64,000 bases of DNA from Dichotomopilus funicola (taxonomy: Eukaryota > Ascomycota > Sordariomycetes > Sordariales > Chaetomiaceae). The notes under the pieces were generated by a model. It had not been told where the DNA came from and ran no database searches. It saw only the letters and a list, made by a program, of their open reading frames with translations. A program made the position numbers and the translations under genes. Every line of letters begins with the position of its first letter. Within the stretch, counting starts at the first letter, position 1. Below, piece after piece: positions 44,701 to 56,190 of this stretch. The DNA lies in the NCBI RefSeq assembly GCF_033296635.1, contig NW_026944054.1:186001-250000 (forward strand), written 5' to 3'.

Positions 44701-47700
44701 TTGGAGCTTCCACTTCAATTTTTGATACTCCAAAAACTCCGGGTAGTCCTCGCTGGGAGACGGCATTTTCTTCGGCAGCGCCGCAAATGGGTCTTGGTTT
44801 TCCGCCGGTTCGGGAGACTTGCGCTTCTGCGAAGATGGGGCCTTTTGGGACGCAGAGATGGCAGAGCTGACGGTTCTGGGCTTCAGAAGCGACCCAATGT
44901 CTTCCAGATCGCCTAGACGGCTGCTATTGGGGGTAGCAATTTCTTCCAATGGACCGCCTTTCTTGGATGTCCCAAACAGATCCGTTAACTTCTTTTGCTT
45001 CATCTTGTCATCCTTGATGTTGATCCGGCGCTGAAGCCAATCTGGGTGCGGTACACGCGGCACCGGGTTCCGGACCTTTTGCAGCGCGGCCGGAATCGTG
45101 ATGAGCTTTTGGATGACAGACCCTAGACGTTCAAGGTAGTAATCCCAGTCCAGGAGGGCTCGAGGGTCGGTGTCCGCGGGCTCTTCCTTCAGCCACTTCT
45201 TGAGGTACAAGCGCTTCGTTTCCTCCTCAGCGGAGAAAATGGCGACTGGCACGGCACGCTCCGTGACAGGAGCACCCTTGGGCCGCGCGCAGATGATGAA
45301 CTTGCAGTTCAGACCTTTGTCTTTGACCATACCCTCGCCCAAGAAATCGGCCAAACGCTTGGCTGTTGTGATGGAGGTCGACTTTTGGCTCCCGTATTCT
45401 TCCAACGTCTTCGACATGCTGCGGTTCTCGGAAATGAGTTCCATGAGCTCCTCGTCGGCAAGTGTCGCGCCTTTGCTGTGCAACACATCAAGCCATTGGT
45501 TGGCAACTTTGGCGACAGCACCGTAGCACTCAGCCAGAGTCGTGCCCTCCAAGAAAAACTTGAAGATTTGCTGCTGGAAGATTTTAATGAGCTTCAGCTC
45601 ACCCCTTCGCTTGACCTCGAAGCCTTTCAGTTCTGCCAGAGTGCCGTCATCATTGAAGACAGCGTATCTTTTCTTCAGATTTTTGTCTTCCTCTTTCGAA
45701 GTAGGGAGGACCATCGCTTTGTAAGGCCCGTCGACTTCGAAAAAGATCGAGTTGTCGCTGTGTGTCTCGTACTTGAAGGTTGTGGGGTCGACCAACGTCT
45801 GGTATTGGTGATTCGTAAATTTGGCGTGAACCAGGTGGTTCAACATGACACAAGGGTAGGAGATTGTGAACTTCTTGCCATTTTTTAGCTTGAAGGCGAA
45901 GTTTTCTGGGAAAGTCGCTGGTAACATGCACCAGATACCATCTGTGTCGAGTTCCAACGGACGGCCCAGTCGTTCCACCAGTGATCTCGCCAGCTGAATG
46001 ATGGTGGCGCCTGTCAAACAGGTCACGCCAGCCATTTCCATGGAATACCACCGAGACCCCTTACGCATCACGTAGCCGTAAAAGGAGTTTAGAATGACCT
46101 TGTGTGCCAACTGCAGGGAGTCGAACAGAACAATCATCTTCTTGGCGCTCTCGACCTCCGAGGCAGCCGCACCCGAACTCTTCAACGCGTCTGTCTTGCC
46201 TTTCCAGACTTTCGCCTTGCCCTTGTAGTCATACCGACGGTCACGGAAATCTCTCACAGTGTTAATGTAGAAAGGATTCTCGCGCTGGCAAATGATGGCT
46301 TCTCGCACGATGGTCGTCGAGTCGCGAATCTTGTGGTAAACCTTTTGTGAATACAACTGCATCCGCTTCTTGGTGAGAGTGGTCTGTTCGTCGAGGCTCA
46401 GGTCCTGCCATGAGCGCACCGGACTGTTGGCGAACTTGCCTGGAAATCGTTCATTTTCCAGAGCGTGCCTGATCATGTTGTACTCGTCCCGCTTCGCCGG
46501 CAAGTATTCGCCTCTCCACGCCCACGGCATGCGCCTGTCGCAGGTCTTCCCAGGCCGGTTGAAGTCGCAAGCCGCGCAGTCTGACTCTGAGATCATGGAG
46601 TCAGGCTGCAACCGGTTGGTAGTCATGATGTTGGGATACATGGATGCCACGTCGAGATGGTAAATGAGGGGTTGTTCGTTGCGGTTTGGTGTCTCCTTGA
46701 GGTTCAGCAGCTTCGCTGCTATTTGCTGTTTCACTTCCTCGTAGTTGGTGACATCGTCCATGGACTTTTTTTCCTCGACCGTGATACTGAACGTAAGGGC
46801 AGCGTCCAGATCATGGAGTAGTTCGTCAACCGCCCCTGGATCAACAGCAAAATTCACGGGAATATCCGCCCGAAAAACGCCGGCCTCGATACTCTCGACG
46901 TGCCCGCCAACGTATGTTTCCGAGTCCAGCAGATGGCCGTCCCAGAAAGCTTCTTTTGGGGCCATGTGTTTGTTTGGGAGCACAATCTCCTTTTGATATG
47001 CCTGGACCATCAGAAGCATCTCGCAAAGCGTTCCGGTACCCTTTCGCAGAGTGTCGTCGGGCCCGAGCGGTAAGATGGTGCAGAGTGAGAAGATGAATGG
47101 GTGGACATATTTCATGTACAGGTAGTACGTCGCCACGGCGTCGGAGACGGAGTACTCGGCAAGTGTCTGTGGGCGCTCGCTGGCGTATGGCGTCATGAGT
47201 TCGGGGTCAAGCTCGTCGGGATCGTACCCGAGTTTGGCGACGGTGACAGCTTTGAGACCACGACTCCCTTGAGGAAGGTAACTGTCACGATTGACCCAAT
47301 GGAAGCAGTCCATGTGCACACTGTAGTTGCATTTGTACTGATCCTCGCTGTCCTTCCTCCACCCAATCTCATGGTACATGTCTATGCCGTTGACGCTGGC
47401 ACGGGCTTCCACAAATGGCCAGTCGAAGAAGTCGCCGTTGTATGTGGCAATAACGGTCGGTCGTGCCTCCTTGACGTGCAGGAAGAACCGTTCCAGAACG
47501 GCCTTTTCGTCGGGTTCATTGAAGATCATGAAAGGCCCTGGGTATTCTGGTTTTGGCGTGTAGTCAAAGTCGTCAATGTCTTCTGAGACAACCTCGCGGT
47601 TGGTGATAAGGAATCCTTGACCGTCAATCATATAAGAAATCATCATGATCTGGTCAACAGCCGCATCGGGGAACTTCAGGGGAGCTTTGCATGTCTCAAT

Positions 47701-48682
47701 ATCGAAGGCCATGACGACGGGATCTGCAGGCGCCAATCGCTCTCCGTTGCGAAGGATTGTCGTTATTCCATTCTTCGCCTCCACAAAATACCAATTACCG
47801 ACTCGAATGTCTGTGGCGTGTTAGCATGGGTAGGCGTAGAACGCCATGAGCTAGTCTAACGCACCCAAGTCTATCATTACTCGTACGTGATATGGGACGT
47901 CGTATTCCCGAATGTCAACAATAAAATCGCTCGCTTCGGTTAATGCTGGGTTGTTTCGTCGATCGTCTGTCCGGGGCTCGTCATCAAAAAGATCAAAGTT
48001 ACCGTTCGCTCTGTTCTCTGTGTTAGCACTGCAAAGTCTTGACGCTTGTTCGATGCACACACGTTGCGACCTCGGCATATGTGTCCATCGCATCCATGCC
48101 CTTCTTGTTCTTCTCAGCAATGGGCATGATATCCCGTCTAGCAGCCATCAAATCTTGAACATTGTGAAACCTAAGTTCGACAAACGTTCTCCGGTACCCG
48201 AGCAAGTGATTCGGCATGTTGAGATCCTCCTTCTCCACCCGCCTGAGACCCTTGACGACGCCGCCTCCGGGAACCCTCTTACACCACTCCTCCACCTCGC
48301 CCTCGTGCCCTTTGCGGCAGGCAATCACAAAGTACGGCTCATATTCCACCGTCGCCTTGAATGTCGCGCCATCCTCCTCAATGAAATAGCAGTCCAGGGC
48401 AGCCCGACCCCCGCCGCCGGGTACTCGGGGGTCATCAATTGATGTGGGCTGAATGTTCACCAGCCAGCCTTCACGTTTCTTCCCTGCATCATAACGCGCA
48501 AAACCCATGTTCTCATCGATCTGATGCGCAAGGGCAGTCCGTTCCCATTTCTCGTCCATAGACGTCGCTTCACCTCGGGCGTTGGACGTGGCCGCGAAGG
48601 TCTTCGTTCGGGGGCCATGGTAGGCAACCTTCCCGCCACGGCGGTAGCCTTGTTTTGGTCGTCGAAGGGATGTGTTGGGCAT
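41785..48682 (-). CDS. pol2: DNA polymerase epsilon catalytic subunit (Pol2), three exons
   Basis: Leading-strand replicative polymerase with proofreading exonuclease. Exon 3 (41785-47810) joins exon 2 through an intron at 47811-47864 (donor GTGCGT, acceptor ACAG; MIDL-DIRVGNWY restored). Exon 1 starts at 48682 (MPNTSLRRPKQG). Exonuclease motif FDIETCKAPLKFPD and IATYNGDFFDWPF, polymerase motif A DVASMYPNIM, motif B NSFYGYVMRKGSRW and motif C LDTDGIWCML are all intact, so both activities should be present. The inactive second B-family half follows, then two C-terminal Cys clusters (CDNC ... CRD ... CSYC and CARC ... CTC) that bind metal and partner subunits. Length is about 2269 residues, as in relatives. 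The exon 1/2 junction is odd: the best conserved join (DTYAEVA-T-AN) needs only a 34-base intron (48029-48062). Confidence 0.97.
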
Positions 48683-48963
48683 GGCCGGTTAGGGGTGGGC
48701 AGCGGTGCCCGAGGCTGCTGGAATGGGAGCAATCGTGGAGCCGAAGCCCTCGAAGCGGGCAGCAGCGGTGAAGAAACGACTACCGACAGGACACCAGTAT
48801 GGAAACAGGAAGAAGGTGAATTGTTAAGAAATTAAACTCATGAAAAGCGTCGTAATTCCTCCAGTTTGCTCATGAATTCGTGAAGTGACTAAAAGGGGTT
48901 TGTGCTGGGTGTTGCAACAAACTGCTCTGAGTTGTCAAATCCCATTAAACTGCTTCCCTGCAA

Positions 48964-48998
48964 ACGCGCTCAACGCGACTGGCCGACGCGACAACGCG
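48964..48998. promoter_or_regulatory. Cluster of four ACGCG (MCB-type) motifs
   Basis: ACGCG occurs at 48964, 48973, 48986 and 48994, four times in 35 bases, 282-316 bases upstream of the pol2 start. ACGCG(T) is the core of the Mlu1 cell-cycle box bound by MBF/DSC1, which drives G1/S genes including replicative polymerases in yeasts. The position before a DNA polymerase gene makes the assignment plausible. Confidence 0.7.
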
Positions 48999-49037
48999 AC
49001 CTTCGGCGGGGCACAGTCGCAGGGGTTGAGAGCACCT

Positions 49038-49050
49038 TACCCTAACCCTG
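49038..49050. promoter_or_regulatory. Telobox-like motif in the pol2/cox20 promoter
   Basis: TACCCTAACCCTG contains two telomere-type units (CCCTAA/TTAGGG), about 285 bases before cox20 and 360 before pol2. Possible site for a Tbf1/Myb-like factor; motif evidence only. Confidence 0.45.
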
Positions 49051-49334
49051 ATTCCGGGCAAAATGCCCCGCAATAGAGGTCTTCGGCAAACAAGGGCCCA
49101 ACCACGGATTGAATCCTGCGAAAAGAAACAGCAGTCAACTTCCTCTGCCCCGAAGGTACACTTGTACAATGAAAGGATCTTGTCCAGCGTAGCCAATTGC
49201 TAATGTAAAACGATGACCTAGTTTTAGCCCTTCCTTCCGTCGTGTGTTTCCTAACAGCGAGTATCCGAGACCTCCCTTGGTCTGTTTGCAGTCGCTTGTC
49301 TCTGATCAACTTTTGGGCTTCACCCGCATCTGCC

Positions 49335-49901
49335 ATGTCAACCTCACAACCACCGACGCGGAGCGAACTTCCCGCAGATCCAAACCGATCGTGGATTCAA
49401 CAACCAACTACCCCCTCCACAACCTCACCCCAACCACCACAACCACCCCCTCCCACCGAACAATCCTTAACCGACGGCTCACAACCTGCTTCGACGCGTC
49501 CCCGGCCCCGGCCCCCAACCATATCCGAAGCGGCGCAGACCATCAAGCCCGCCGACTTCCTAACCTTCCACCAAGCGCCGTGCGCTCGCACCGGCCTGTT
49601 AACAGGTATCGGTGCGGGCGCGGCCATTGGTGCTGTACGATGGATTATGGGCCTGCCCATTCCGCGCGCGGCAAACTGGGCGGTAGGCAGTGGGGTGTTG
49701 GCAGCGGTCGGACAATATGAGTACTGCCAGCTACGGCGAATGCAGGAGCGAGAGAAGGTGAAAAGGGTGGTGGAAGTACATGCGGCGAAGCGCGCAAAGG
49801 AAAAGAAGGAGGAGGATGAAAGGAAACGGGCAGTGGAAGCGGAGGGGGCGAGGAAAATAGAAGCGGAAAAGGAAAAGGGGCGAGGCTGGAGGCTTTGGTG
49901 A
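49335..49901 (+). CDS. cox20: Cytochrome c oxidase assembly protein COX20 (FAM36A)
   Basis: This is an inner mitochondrial membrane chaperone for Cox2 maturation. The ATG at 49335 (MSTSQPPTRSEL) gives 188 residues; an upstream in-frame extension to 49242 lacks a proper start and was not used. The first 65 residues are Pro/Thr/Gln-rich, longer than in yeast. The family core follows: KPADFLTFHQAPCARTGLLTGIGAGAAIGAVRWIMG (first membrane helix), PRAANWAVGSGVLAAVGQYEYCQLRRMQEREKVK (second helix then basic stretch). The conserved PCAR, NWAVG and YEYC motifs are present. The C-terminus is a charged coiled coil (Glu/Lys/Arg-rich). It is divergent from pol2; no functional link is apparent. Confidence 0.9.
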   Translation: MSTSQPPTRSELPADPNRSWIQQPTTPSTTSPQPPQPPPPTEQSLTDGSQPASTRPRPRPPTISEAAQTIKPADFLTFHQAPCARTGLLTGIGAGAAIGAVRWIMGLPIPRAANWAVGSGVLAAVGQYEYCQLRRMQEREKVKRVVEVHAAKRAKEKKEEDERKRAVEAEGARKIEAEKEKGRGWRLW

Positions 49902-50380
49902 AATGTATAAAAGTAGGGGGTGTATGATATTGCTGTACATATGAAATGGATAAAAGTTGGACAGGCTAAGGAGAAGGAACCATGTGGACAGGCGGATGCA
50001 AGCCACCAAGAGTTCCCCGCAGACAAAGTGTTCTCGTGTTTCGACAGCTATATCCTTCAAAGGAAAAGAGAACCCGCGTTGCAACGCCAAAAATTTACAA
50101 CAAAAGAGATTTGCTGCTTGATGTTCAATCCAACCCATACAGTACCCACGCGACCAGCAGCTTAACACCAATGCGCCAATCCGAATAATGGATCACCTCA
50201 AATACCATAACTGGGAAAGGCCAAGAGAAGTAGCGCGATCGATCCAAAAACAGCCGCCCATCAGTGAAAAGCCAAACGACACGACAAGACATCATCCAAA
50301 AAACGCCGGGTAACAAAGAAACGCCCAAGAACCGGAGCCCCGATCCAAGCCCGAAGCGACGCCATAACAGTCGATATATC
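49902..50380. other. Intergenic between convergent genes
   Basis: 3' flanks of cox20 and of the next minus-strand gene. Nothing recognised. Confidence 0.5.
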
Positions 50381-51385
50381 CTAAACACCAATCAACTCCC
50401 CCACTGCCGCCGTTACAGCTGCCTCTCTTTCTAAAAATCTCACCCTCCTTCGCTCCTCCTTCGCGACCTTCTTCTTTTCAATCACGCCCGCAGCAGCCGC
50501 TCCGGTGGTCGGTCCCGGCGCAGGGCTCGCCCCGCGACGGCGCATGCTCCTCTTAGCACGGGCGTCGCGCTCCTCTCGCTTGCGATACTCCGCTAGTTGC
50601 TGGCGACGGCGCATGGTACGAGCGTAAGCGATGGCGGGGGTGGGTTTGAACCCGATACCGTTGATACCTGTGCCATCATCATCCGAGTCGTCGGGATCGT
50701 AGATGGTGATTTCGTCGTCGTGCCAAGTGAGCGATGCCCGAAGGGGGTCGACTATGTTCGACGGGGTTGTGGAAGTCTTTGTGGTGTTTAGTTTTGCGCT
50801 TAGAAATGGGGGGGTTCCGGCCCGTTTCTTAGACGATCGGTTGCGAGACTGAGAAACCGGCTCTGCGGTCACCGGTGGAGGTGTGGGTGGGGCGAGTGAG
50901 GGCGCTGTAGTGGAGGTCGTCGAGCTGTCGTTATCGTCGTCGTCATGGGTGCTGGTGTTGGCTATGGTCTCCGATTGACCAACAACTGCCTCATCCAAAG
51001 CAAGCTCGAGCGGTTTCGGGGCGATCGGGCTGGCTCTCTGAATGGAAGGGCGGCGACGGGGCAGGGATGGAAGGGCAGGCCGGCTCGGAAGGGTCTCAAC
51101 ATCCGCCATATGGACATCCGGAAGCTTAACCCTTTTGCGAGACGCATCTTCATTGTCGTTATCCACCGTCGCCGAGTCCATTGACATCCCAAATCCCCCG
51201 CCCCCACCTCCAAGCGCCAGCCCTCGAAACCTGTGTGCTACACGTGTGCGTGGGCTGTCGTTTCCGTCCTCGGACGGCGAATTGGGGTCAAATGTGAATA
51301 TAGAGGCCGTGTTAAGCTTGAGAGCGCCATCTTCGAGCATCTCGCTACGTTTCCGCTTGGGTGTCGTGAATGGTGAGTCGGACAT
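50381..51385 (-). CDS. Disordered conserved fungal protein
   Basis: The ATG at 51385 (MSDSPFTTPKRKRSEM) gives 334 residues; the frame extends 23 codons further to 51454, but that part looks like leader. The sequence is mostly disordered: a basic nuclear-localisation-like KRKR near the start, a Gly run, Thr/Ser/Pro-rich middle, and acidic patches (DDDDND, DPDDSDDD). One segment looks constrained: LTWHDDEITIYDPDDSDDDG then GINGIGFKPTPAIAYARTMRRRQQLAEYRKREERDAR. This probably marks the functional core, followed by a Lys/Arg/Glu helix (KEERRRVRFLEREAAVTAAVGEL). I do not recognise a characterised homologue; nuclear location is inference. Confidence 0.78.
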   Translation of the reverse strand: MSDSPFTTPKRKRSEMLEDGALKLNTASIFTFDPNSPSEDGNDSPRTRVAHRFRGLALGGGGGGFGMSMDSATVDNDNEDASRKRVKLPDVHMADVETLPSRPALPSLPRRRPSIQRASPIAPKPLELALDEAVVGQSETIANTSTHDDDDNDSSTTSTTAPSLAPPTPPPVTAEPVSQSRNRSSKKRAGTPPFLSAKLNTTKTSTTPSNIVDPLRASLTWHDDEITIYDPDDSDDDGTGINGIGFKPTPAIAYARTMRRRQQLAEYRKREERDARAKRSMRRRGASPAPGPTTGAAAAGVIEKKKVAKEERRRVRFLEREAAVTAAVGELIGV

Positions 51386-54288
51386 CCTGGCGGCTAGCTG
51401 CTGATATCCGATGCAATCAATTGCGGTGCCGAATTCAGGTACGCAGGGGAACAAAGCTCGGATCGCGGTTCAAAGAATTTCGAGGGAATGTTTCCAAAAG
51501 TTTCAAGAGACGCTGGTTAATAAAGTAAAACAAAAGCCCGAGCGGAGGGCAGGAAAACGACGCTTCTACAAAACCACTTTGTGGCCTCCGACCCGATCTT
51601 GTTTCCCGAACCTTGGGAGAATGACCGGCCAATTCGTTTGTCTCTCCGAGTGCAGCACAGTGCAGGGGCGTGCCGCATTCAGCAGGCCAATACCCATGGA
51701 TCGTCAGCCCCAGATAGTGGATCGGCAGCAGTTTCCACACGGCGCGGGCCCCGCTTTCACACGTCAGATGCCCCGCCTGTACGACTTCACCCGACAGCCT
51801 CGATCTCCCATTCTCATTGTGAAGGCGGCCCTCCCATCCCAGAGCAACACGGTGAAAAGACTGCCACGTGGGATGGGCACAATTTAATCCTCGCCCAACA
51901 GCCACACAACTTCAAAGAACATGCCCAACGCGAACTATAACATGCTGAACAAAGCATTTTCACGATTCTGCAACATCGGCCCGACCCCCACCAAGGGGTA
52001 ACCGGCGCCACGTCTTCCAGAAGCCTATGGGTAATGGGCTGCTGTTCTTCCACGTCTGAAACGATAATCCCACTGCCTTATCTTAGAGATTTATTTTCGC
52101 AATTTTACATCATACTCCGTGTTCCAAATTTTCCCCATAGCCAAGAACCGTTGCGCCGAGATGGCTCACCATTGGACAGGTCAGTACTCGAACGATCCTC
52201 GATTGTGCTTGCCTAAACAGCTCATCTGGCGACCTGCAGGAGCTTCCATACCACAGGCCTCGACACTGGCAAGATACTACTAAAATGAAGATACCCAACG
52301 GTCGCTTGAATGTGAAGAAAAAACGCCAGGGGCGTTGGCGGGTGTCACAAATCCATATCACCTAGAAGCCAATACGCAACTTGCCGCTTCGGCCCGGCTT
52401 CTCAAACATCAGTCCAGTCCTCACATAAGTTTCTGCGCCGTCCCTCAATCTCCCTTCGCATTAATTCAGATATTCTACTCCGATTTCACACTATGAAGAT
52501 GTACCACCTTCCCAAAGTCCTCATATCATCACCTTACCTTGTTCCTTTCCTCCCTTCCTCGGCCCCCTCCCCCGACGCATTTCTCTAATTATCTGTAACC
52601 GACCCAAGCCTACAACCCACATATCTCTCATACTCTCGCTACATAGCTTATCCGCTACATCTCAAACTCAGCCTCTACATTCCCGAATCTGAAAGTCTAG
52701 TTAGAAGGCATTGGAACATCGGAGACGATGTAAGCGAAAAGGCTAACGAGTAGGCTGAGATTTTGTTCAAACAACCCCCTCAGGAGTTATAAGCAGTACA
52801 GTTACGTCTGGAGAAGCTACTGGCACTCTCCTCATCCAGTCACTTAGCACACATCTCGAACCCCACATTTTTCTCACTCAGTTAAGGAATATATGATATT
52901 TTCCCACAGCAAGGTGAGCTTTGCTTTCTAGTTCGTGAGAGCGCGGTTCAAGGTGCTACAACCCACACTTTAAAATTGTACGTTCAACGAAGAAAATGCC
53001 AAATTAAAATGTAGTAACAGATACGGCTCTGTGATGACCATTGGCGTTGTATTGTACTTATCTCGGACCGGCAAAGAATGTAACCTTTGGGTAGCCCTGG
53101 TCTTCTTTGAGACGGCGGCAACAGCATGCTTAGAAACGGGCCCCCTTTTCCCACATATCTATCAATCCTGAGTGCTGCTGAAAGTAGTGAGCCACCATTT
53201 GTTCCTTTTGTAGCAATGCGGCCCAAGCCTTTAGGTTGAGCCCGTGGAAGTTGAAAGAATGGGTCGACCCCCATCCTATCCATACGAACCAAAGTTCTAA
53301 AAGAACTCATGCCAATCTAGGACTTCCAAATGTGTTGTATATTGAATTCAAATGCAGTACCGGACCCATTATCCTCACCTTCAACGTACCCTTACAGCGG
53401 AATTGAAAGGGGTTGGTGTCAGGACAAGTCCTCAATTTTCCTTTCGGTTACACCAGAAACTACGACCACTCTTTGAGGCTAGGGGAGCCGGTTGTGAATT
53501 TCCAACAAGACGGGTCGTAAAAGTACCACTCTCAAAGGGTGTCGGTCGTGACCGGCATTGGGAAGAAATATGACTACTCGATGAACTAGAAAGTAAAGAC
53601 TGTATTTTTTCTTTCTTAAACCCGAAGGGGCCCTAAAAAGGCATCCAGTGCGAGCTGCAGGTGGTGCCATATTGTGAGGGACCCACAAGATCACCATTGT
53701 TGTTGAGGATGCTATTGGAGATTTGGAGCCTTTTGCCAGACCTCTCTCGTCTACCTTACCAATCACCCCAACCTTTGCGCTCAGTCACCATATCCTCGGT
53801 GCTTGAATAAGTTAGGAATACCCGATAACCATGGCCCCCAAAGTGCTTTTTGGAAGAGCGCTTTGCCTGAAACAGTGCCGGTAGCTAAGAAATCCGGACC
53901 AAAATCACCCCGCAATGAGCTAGGGGGTTCGAGTGCGCCTTGTGCACAGCCACGACCATGTGTGTCCCTTCCGTGTTTGGCTTCGGCGTTGATTTATGTA
54001 CAAGTTCATCCAAACCAAACCATGCAGTTTGAAGCCATTAACGGTGAATGAGGCTCTACAAGCGCCCGCCCTAGAGGAGAAGTCGGGCATGACACGTCAA
54101 CCATGAAGCATGAGGCACAGACGGTCTTGCCGTCAAAACATACACTTCGGAACCATCTCAAAGCTAGGTTGGTTGAAGTGATGAAGGCTTCACTCAGCTC
54201 ACCTCCTTCACACAAGTCTTATTCCTCCCACCACGGCACCTTCTTGTCTCCTAAAACCAAAATCTAGGGCTACGTACTAGTTGTCATA
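51386..54288. other. Large gene-poor intergenic region
   Basis: 2.9 kb with no credible gene on either strand. The frames present are short and change composition abruptly. The part at 52400-52900 is pyrimidine-rich on the plus strand (many CTC/TCC). No repeat or mobile element was identified by eye. Confidence 0.5.
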
Positions 54289-55156
54289 ATGCCAGCACCT
54301 GGCGTGGCGTCATGCATCATCCGCTTCATTTGCGCCGTCCCCACGGGGTTGTCTGGTTTCAACAGCCTGGTAGGCTACATGGGCTCAAAAGATTTAGGCG
54401 ACATTTTTGATGTGATTCCCCACGGCAGAGACTTTCTCAAGGGGATGCGCATTCTAGGCGGTGCGGTGAGCTGTTCCTGTTTCCTGTTGCTACGGCCTGA
54501 CATCCTCTCTCATGAGTACATGGCCCAACTGCTGACTCAATCTTGACCTTGGAAGGGAATCGCCACATTTTCCTGGAACTTCCTCCAATTTGGAACATCT
54601 CCCTTCTGTCGCGGTTACTTACTTGCTTCGATCGGGGTGGTCGATCTCGCCCTCGTCATTCCGCTCATCATAGGAATTGCCTTGGCATCAGGGTTCCTAC
54701 CTGGCGACTATGGGCCGTGCGAAACGGCGTCAAACTGGAACAATGGCACTGACGGCCGCAACTTCTTCGTTGTTGCAAAGGCGAGTGGAAACTTTTCAGA
54801 GGACGATGACGCGAACGCAATCTGCCACAAGATAGTGGAGGGCTGGATCGTGAGTATTGTGGTCGTGTAAGTGCACAGCTCGAGTCATTTCCTGCAGTTT
54901 CTCCTGGATTTGAGGGAGGAAACTCACCCCTTTTTTCAGCATCATTTACATCATATGCGGCGTTTTAAATGTTCGTTCAGGCTGCGTTGGGGAGAAAGGA
55001 ACGAGGGTTGAATTTGGTTCTACCTCTCAGTATGATCTTGACGGCTTCCCATTGCTTTGGGCGGTACTTCGACTCCCGTTTCGACTCCCGTTTCGGTTCC
55101 TGTGCTTGGTCTTCCGGATTTTCCGAGGGATTTATATCTTCCCGTCCCGCTACACT
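54289..55156 (+). CDS. Multi-pass membrane protein, 3' limit uncertain
   Basis: Exons 54289-54465, 54556-54866 and 54940 onward. Introns (GTGAGC...GGAAG; GTAAGT...TTCAG) join in frame. The protein begins MPAPGVASCIIRFICAVPTG. It has hydrophobic helices around ASIGVVDLALVIPLIIGIALASG and WIVSIVVV-IIYIICGVLN (the latter restored across intron 2). The loop between them carries DYGPCETASNWNNGT and NFSEDDD with two N-glycosylation sites, suggesting it faces the lumen or outside. I do not recognise the family. No stop codon follows: the frame stays open for 72 codons and enters the F-box-like gene at 55157. Either the two are one 509-residue protein or a stop or intron is hidden between about 54975 and 55156. 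The end coordinate is therefore arbitrary. Confidence 0.55.
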
Positions 55157-56038
55157 ATGAAATACCTGGGTAGGCAGAAGCGTGCCAACCGGACCGTGGC
55201 ACATCCCAAAGGCCACGAGAGGCAACAGGACTTGGATCACAAACCAGCCCGGCACTTTTCACGTTTACGCTTACCCATGGAGTTGACGATACTGATAGTA
55301 AAGGATCTCCATTATACCGATCTTGCCAATTTGCGCCACACTTCATACCACTTCCGGGCTGTCTTTTTCGGCGACAACGATCCAATACAGACGGCTAGAG
55401 ACCTCCAGGAATTCGCTTGCGCCGACGGAGGCCCTTCCATCAACTGTGAGATCTGTAAAATACAGACGTGTCAGGTACAGCCGCCCCGATGCTTGCCAGA
55501 CAGTGAGACACCATCACTGACCTTTGACTAGGGCTGCCGTCATCAAGCTTTGATCCCCCGCTCCGAAGCGTTCCAGCACCTCACCGGCTGCCAAGCGGCC
55601 TGTTCTAAGTGCTTCTTCATTCACAACTGCGTCAGCCGCCCCCAGCCAGCCCGCCCAGGTCAGAGCTGGAACGGTGGTCGGAGGTTCCGAGGCGCTTCCT
55701 ATGGGCTTTCAAGAGCATACAGCCCCACCGAGCCGAGCAACAGTTATGGGTCACGGCTCAGCCAAGCCGAAGATATGTCCCGCGAGGAAATATGTCACGC
55801 CTGCTTGAACCTACCGAGACAAAAACAGACTGAGATACGGGATGCGACGAATCTGGCCGAGATTCAGCGCCAGGCAAGGTTACCGATGGCGTGTTTCCGC
55901 TGCCGGAAGATGTTACCAGCAACGGGGGTTAAGTGGTGGGTGAATTCACGGACGGGGGAGGAGTGTAAGTGGTTTGGACATCCGGGGTGGACAAGAAAGA
56001 ATGAGCGGGATTGTAGGCCTAAGGTCACACACGGTTAA
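55157..56038 (+). CDS. F-box-like protein with C-terminal Cys pairs
   Basis: From the ATG at 55157 (MKYLGRQKRANRT), exons 55157-55474 and 55532-56038 give 274 residues. The intron has donor GTACAG, branch ACTGACC and acceptor ACTAG. RLPMELTILIVKDLHYTDLANLRHTSYHFRAVF is a clear F-box-type helix set, the part that binds Skp1 in SCF ubiquitin ligases. It is followed by several Cys pairs: CEICKIQTCQ-GC, CQAACSKCFFIHNC, ICHACL, ACFRCRKML, arranged like a zinc-binding module for substrate or structure. The C-terminus (GEECKWFGHPGW) has further conserved-looking aromatics. This layout is seen in fungal orphan F-box families. It may be fused to the membrane protein upstream, since the frame is continuous. 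Confidence 0.75.
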
Positions 56039-56190
56039 TGGTTGGCTGTGAAGCATGTGAGTGTGGGGGACAGCGGGTATTTGTTACAACTACATGCGCA
56101 CTTAATTAATTACTAAAAGCAAACACCTGGTTATTCATCGTCCCAAGCGCCGTTCCCTAGCCTCCATCAATGTGAAATGTATCGACGTTT

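Larger units (their letters stand above)
48683..49334. promoter_or_regulatory. Divergent promoter region of pol2 and cox20
   Basis: These 652 bases lie between the two divergent start codons. They hold four ACGCG motifs at 48964-48998 and a telomere-like box at 49038-49050, listed separately. No TATA box is obvious. Confidence 0.65.
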
